Positions 62,976-64,000 of a stretch of 64,000 bases of DNA are shown piece by piece. The DNA lies in NCBI GenBank assembly GCA_905215695.1, contig CAJMQN010000009.1, positions 1 to 64,000 of the forward strand, written 5' to 3'. The stretch is from an uncultured bacterium (GTDB taxonomy: Bacteria > Bacillota > Clostridia > Christensenellales > HGM11417). Under the pieces are notes generated by a model. The model did no database searches. It was not told the origin of the DNA and saw nothing but the letters and a program-made list of their open reading frames with translations. The stretch's first letter is position 1. Each line of letters starts with the position of its first letter. A program made the translations under genes and the position numbers.

Positions 62976-64000
62976 ATGCAATTTCTCAATTTTAAAAAAA
63001 CCAACTGTAAAAACTGTTATAAGTGTCTGCGCGGGTGTCCGGTCAAGGCGATTACCGTCCTGAACCATCAGGCGCAGATCAACGAAAATATGTGCATTCT
63101 CTGCGGAAAATGCACCACCGTCTGCCACCAAAACGCGAAGGAAGTGGCGGGCGAGCTTTCCCGCGTCCGCGAACTGCTCGCGGGCGACAAGCCGGTCTTT
63201 GTCAGCGTCGCGCCCTCTTTCGTGTCGAGTTTCGACACGGCGGGGTTCGGGGCGTTCCGTTCCGCGCTCAAAGCCTGCGGGTTCGCCTTTGCGGAGGAGA
63301 CCGCGCGGGGCGCGAAACGCGTCGTCGCAGAGTACAAAAAACTTCTCGACAGCGGGACGTACAAAAACCTCATCGCTTCCGCCTGCCCTTCCGCCGTGCG
63401 GCTCATTCAGATGTACTATCCCGAGGCGCTGAAGTATCTCGCGCCCGTCGATTCCCCCATGATTGCGCACGCCAAACTGCTCCGCAAGGAGCACGGGGAC
63501 GCCGTCCGCATCGTGTTCGTCGGACCGTGTATCGCCAAAAAGCGGGAGGCGTACGAGTCCGGACTCATCGACGCCGTTCTCACCTTCGAGGAACTCGAGG
63601 AGTTCTTCGGGGAGAAAAACGTCAATCCCGCGGATTTCGACAACGGCGAGGAGGGCGAAGGTTCTGAGGAAGTGAACGCCGTGAAAAACGCCGCGGGCGC
63701 GAACTGCGCCGGCAGCGCGCTCGGCAACCGCGCCAAGTACTTCCCCATCAACCGCGGAATCATCAAGTCTTTCAACGGGTTCACCGAAGGGTACGAATAC
63801 ATCAGTATCGACGGCGTGGAGCGGTGCTGCGAGGTGCTCGGCAATATCGACCGGCTCTCGGGCATGTTCATCGAGATGAACGCCTGCGAATTCTCCTGCA
63901 TCAACGGTCCCTGCGCGCTCAACAAGGACAAGGGCGGATTCATCAAAGCCACCGAGGCGGTGCGCAGTTACGTCAAAAAGGACGTGACTCTCCCCCAAGG
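62976..64000 (+). CDS. [Fe-Fe] hydrogenase large-subunit C-terminal domain protein (HsfB-like), partial
   Basis: Runs off the right edge; 341 residues visible. Two N-terminal 4Fe-4S motifs (CKNCYKCLRGCP and CILCGKCTTVC) precede an H-cluster-type domain whose ligands appear as SACPSAVRLIQMYYPE, VGPCIAKKREAYES and MNACEFSCINGPCA. Active hydrogenases have TSCCPxW, MPCxxKxxE and ExMxCxxGCxxGGG. Here the cysteines are kept but the surrounding residues differ, matching HsfB/sensory-type proteins rather than bulk hydrogenases. A variable linker lies at 220-250. Probably a redox or H2 sensor working with the 2Fe-2S partner (inference). Confidence 0.88.
   Translation, partial: MQFLNFKKTNCKNCYKCLRGCPVKAITVLNHQAQINENMCILCGKCTTVCHQNAKEVAGELSRVRELLAGDKPVFVSVAPSFVSSFDTAGFGAFRSALKACGFAFAEETARGAKRVVAEYKKLLDSGTYKNLIASACPSAVRLIQMYYPEALKYLAPVDSPMIAHAKLLRKEHGDAVRIVFVGPCIAKKREAYESGLIDAVLTFEELEEFFGEKNVNPADFDNGEEGEGSEEVNAVKNAAGANCAGSALGNRAKYFPINRGIIKSFNGFTEGYEYISIDGVERCCEVLGNIDRLSGMFIEMNACEFSCINGPCALNKDKGGFIKATEAVRSYVKKDVTLPQ

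Overview
The window looks like chromosomal DNA of a GC-rich, spore-forming, anaerobic Firmicute (class Clostridia). The evidence is the clostridial/bacillar block yqfC-yqfD-phoH-pgpH-ybeY-era-recO, a pdaB-like sporulation deacetylase, pyruvate phosphate dikinase, an OadB-type sodium-pump decarboxylase subunit, an FeFe-hydrogenase-like protein, and Firmicute-type sigma-A promoters (TTGACA/TATAAT, mostly 17-bp spacing). An uncultured Christensenellales-like lineage is possible but cannot be shown from 64 kb. Coding density is high: no stretch over 300 bp lacks a gene, and I saw no tRNA, rRNA, CRISPR array or intact insertion sequence.

Layout. 1-6.9 kb: ppdK (partial), recO, era, ybeY, a shortened pgpH-like gene, phoH, yqfD, yqfC, and a divergent yqzL-like gene. 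6.9-23.5 kb: a GH3 glycosidase, an HTH-cupin regulator, a PrsA-like lipoprotein, mfd, pth, an S41 protease, malic enzyme with a CdaR/PucR-type regulator, an oadB-like gene with a small membrane protein behind a yybP-ykoY (Mn2+) riboswitch, a flavin reductase, and an MsmX/UgpC ATPase. 23.6-28.4 kb: arginine operon argC-argB-argD-argF plus a GNAT acetyltransferase. 28.5-29.9 kb: small accessory island (HTH regulator, a frameshifted small gene with a canonical -1 slippery heptamer, a G-quadruplex-bearing repeat, a ParE/Phd-type toxin-antitoxin pair). 29.9-39.2 kb: uvrB-uvrA, two paired winged-helix/membrane proteins, hom, coaX with an ECF S component, and a TspO homologue. 39.3-43.3 kb: secreted propeller/SH3 protein, tandem OB-fold protein, PdaB-like deacetylase. 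43.4-44.8 kb: second accessory island (50-aa acidic protein, two HTH regulators, toxin-antitoxin). 44.8-50.0 kb: ATP-grasp ligase and a type II topoisomerase pair. 50.1-58.7 kb: small protein, URO-D-like protein, a large repeat membrane protein of unknown function, a small membrane protein, tex, a THUMP methyltransferase, a DNA glycosylase, a small protein. 58.7-64 kb: split FHA-ABC transporter, aldehyde dehydrogenase, and, divergently, a 2Fe-2S ferredoxin and an FeFe-hydrogenase-like protein (partial) next to a Rex-type operator.

Themes. (1) Central C4/redox metabolism (PPDK, malic enzyme, OadB, Rex-type site, hydrogenase-like proteins). (2) Short tandem duplications (55, 39 and 39 bp) at the era/recO and ybeY/era junctions and inside a flavin reductase. 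(3) Several regulatory or accessory genes whose promoter -10 box sits only 5-9 bp before the start codon with no Shine-Dalgarno sequence, which suggests leaderless transcripts. (4) Two islands with the same architecture: palindromic operators inside strong promoters, HTH regulators, and a toxin-antitoxin pair. The most unusual single item is the Mn2+-type riboswitch in front of a decarboxylase beta subunit.
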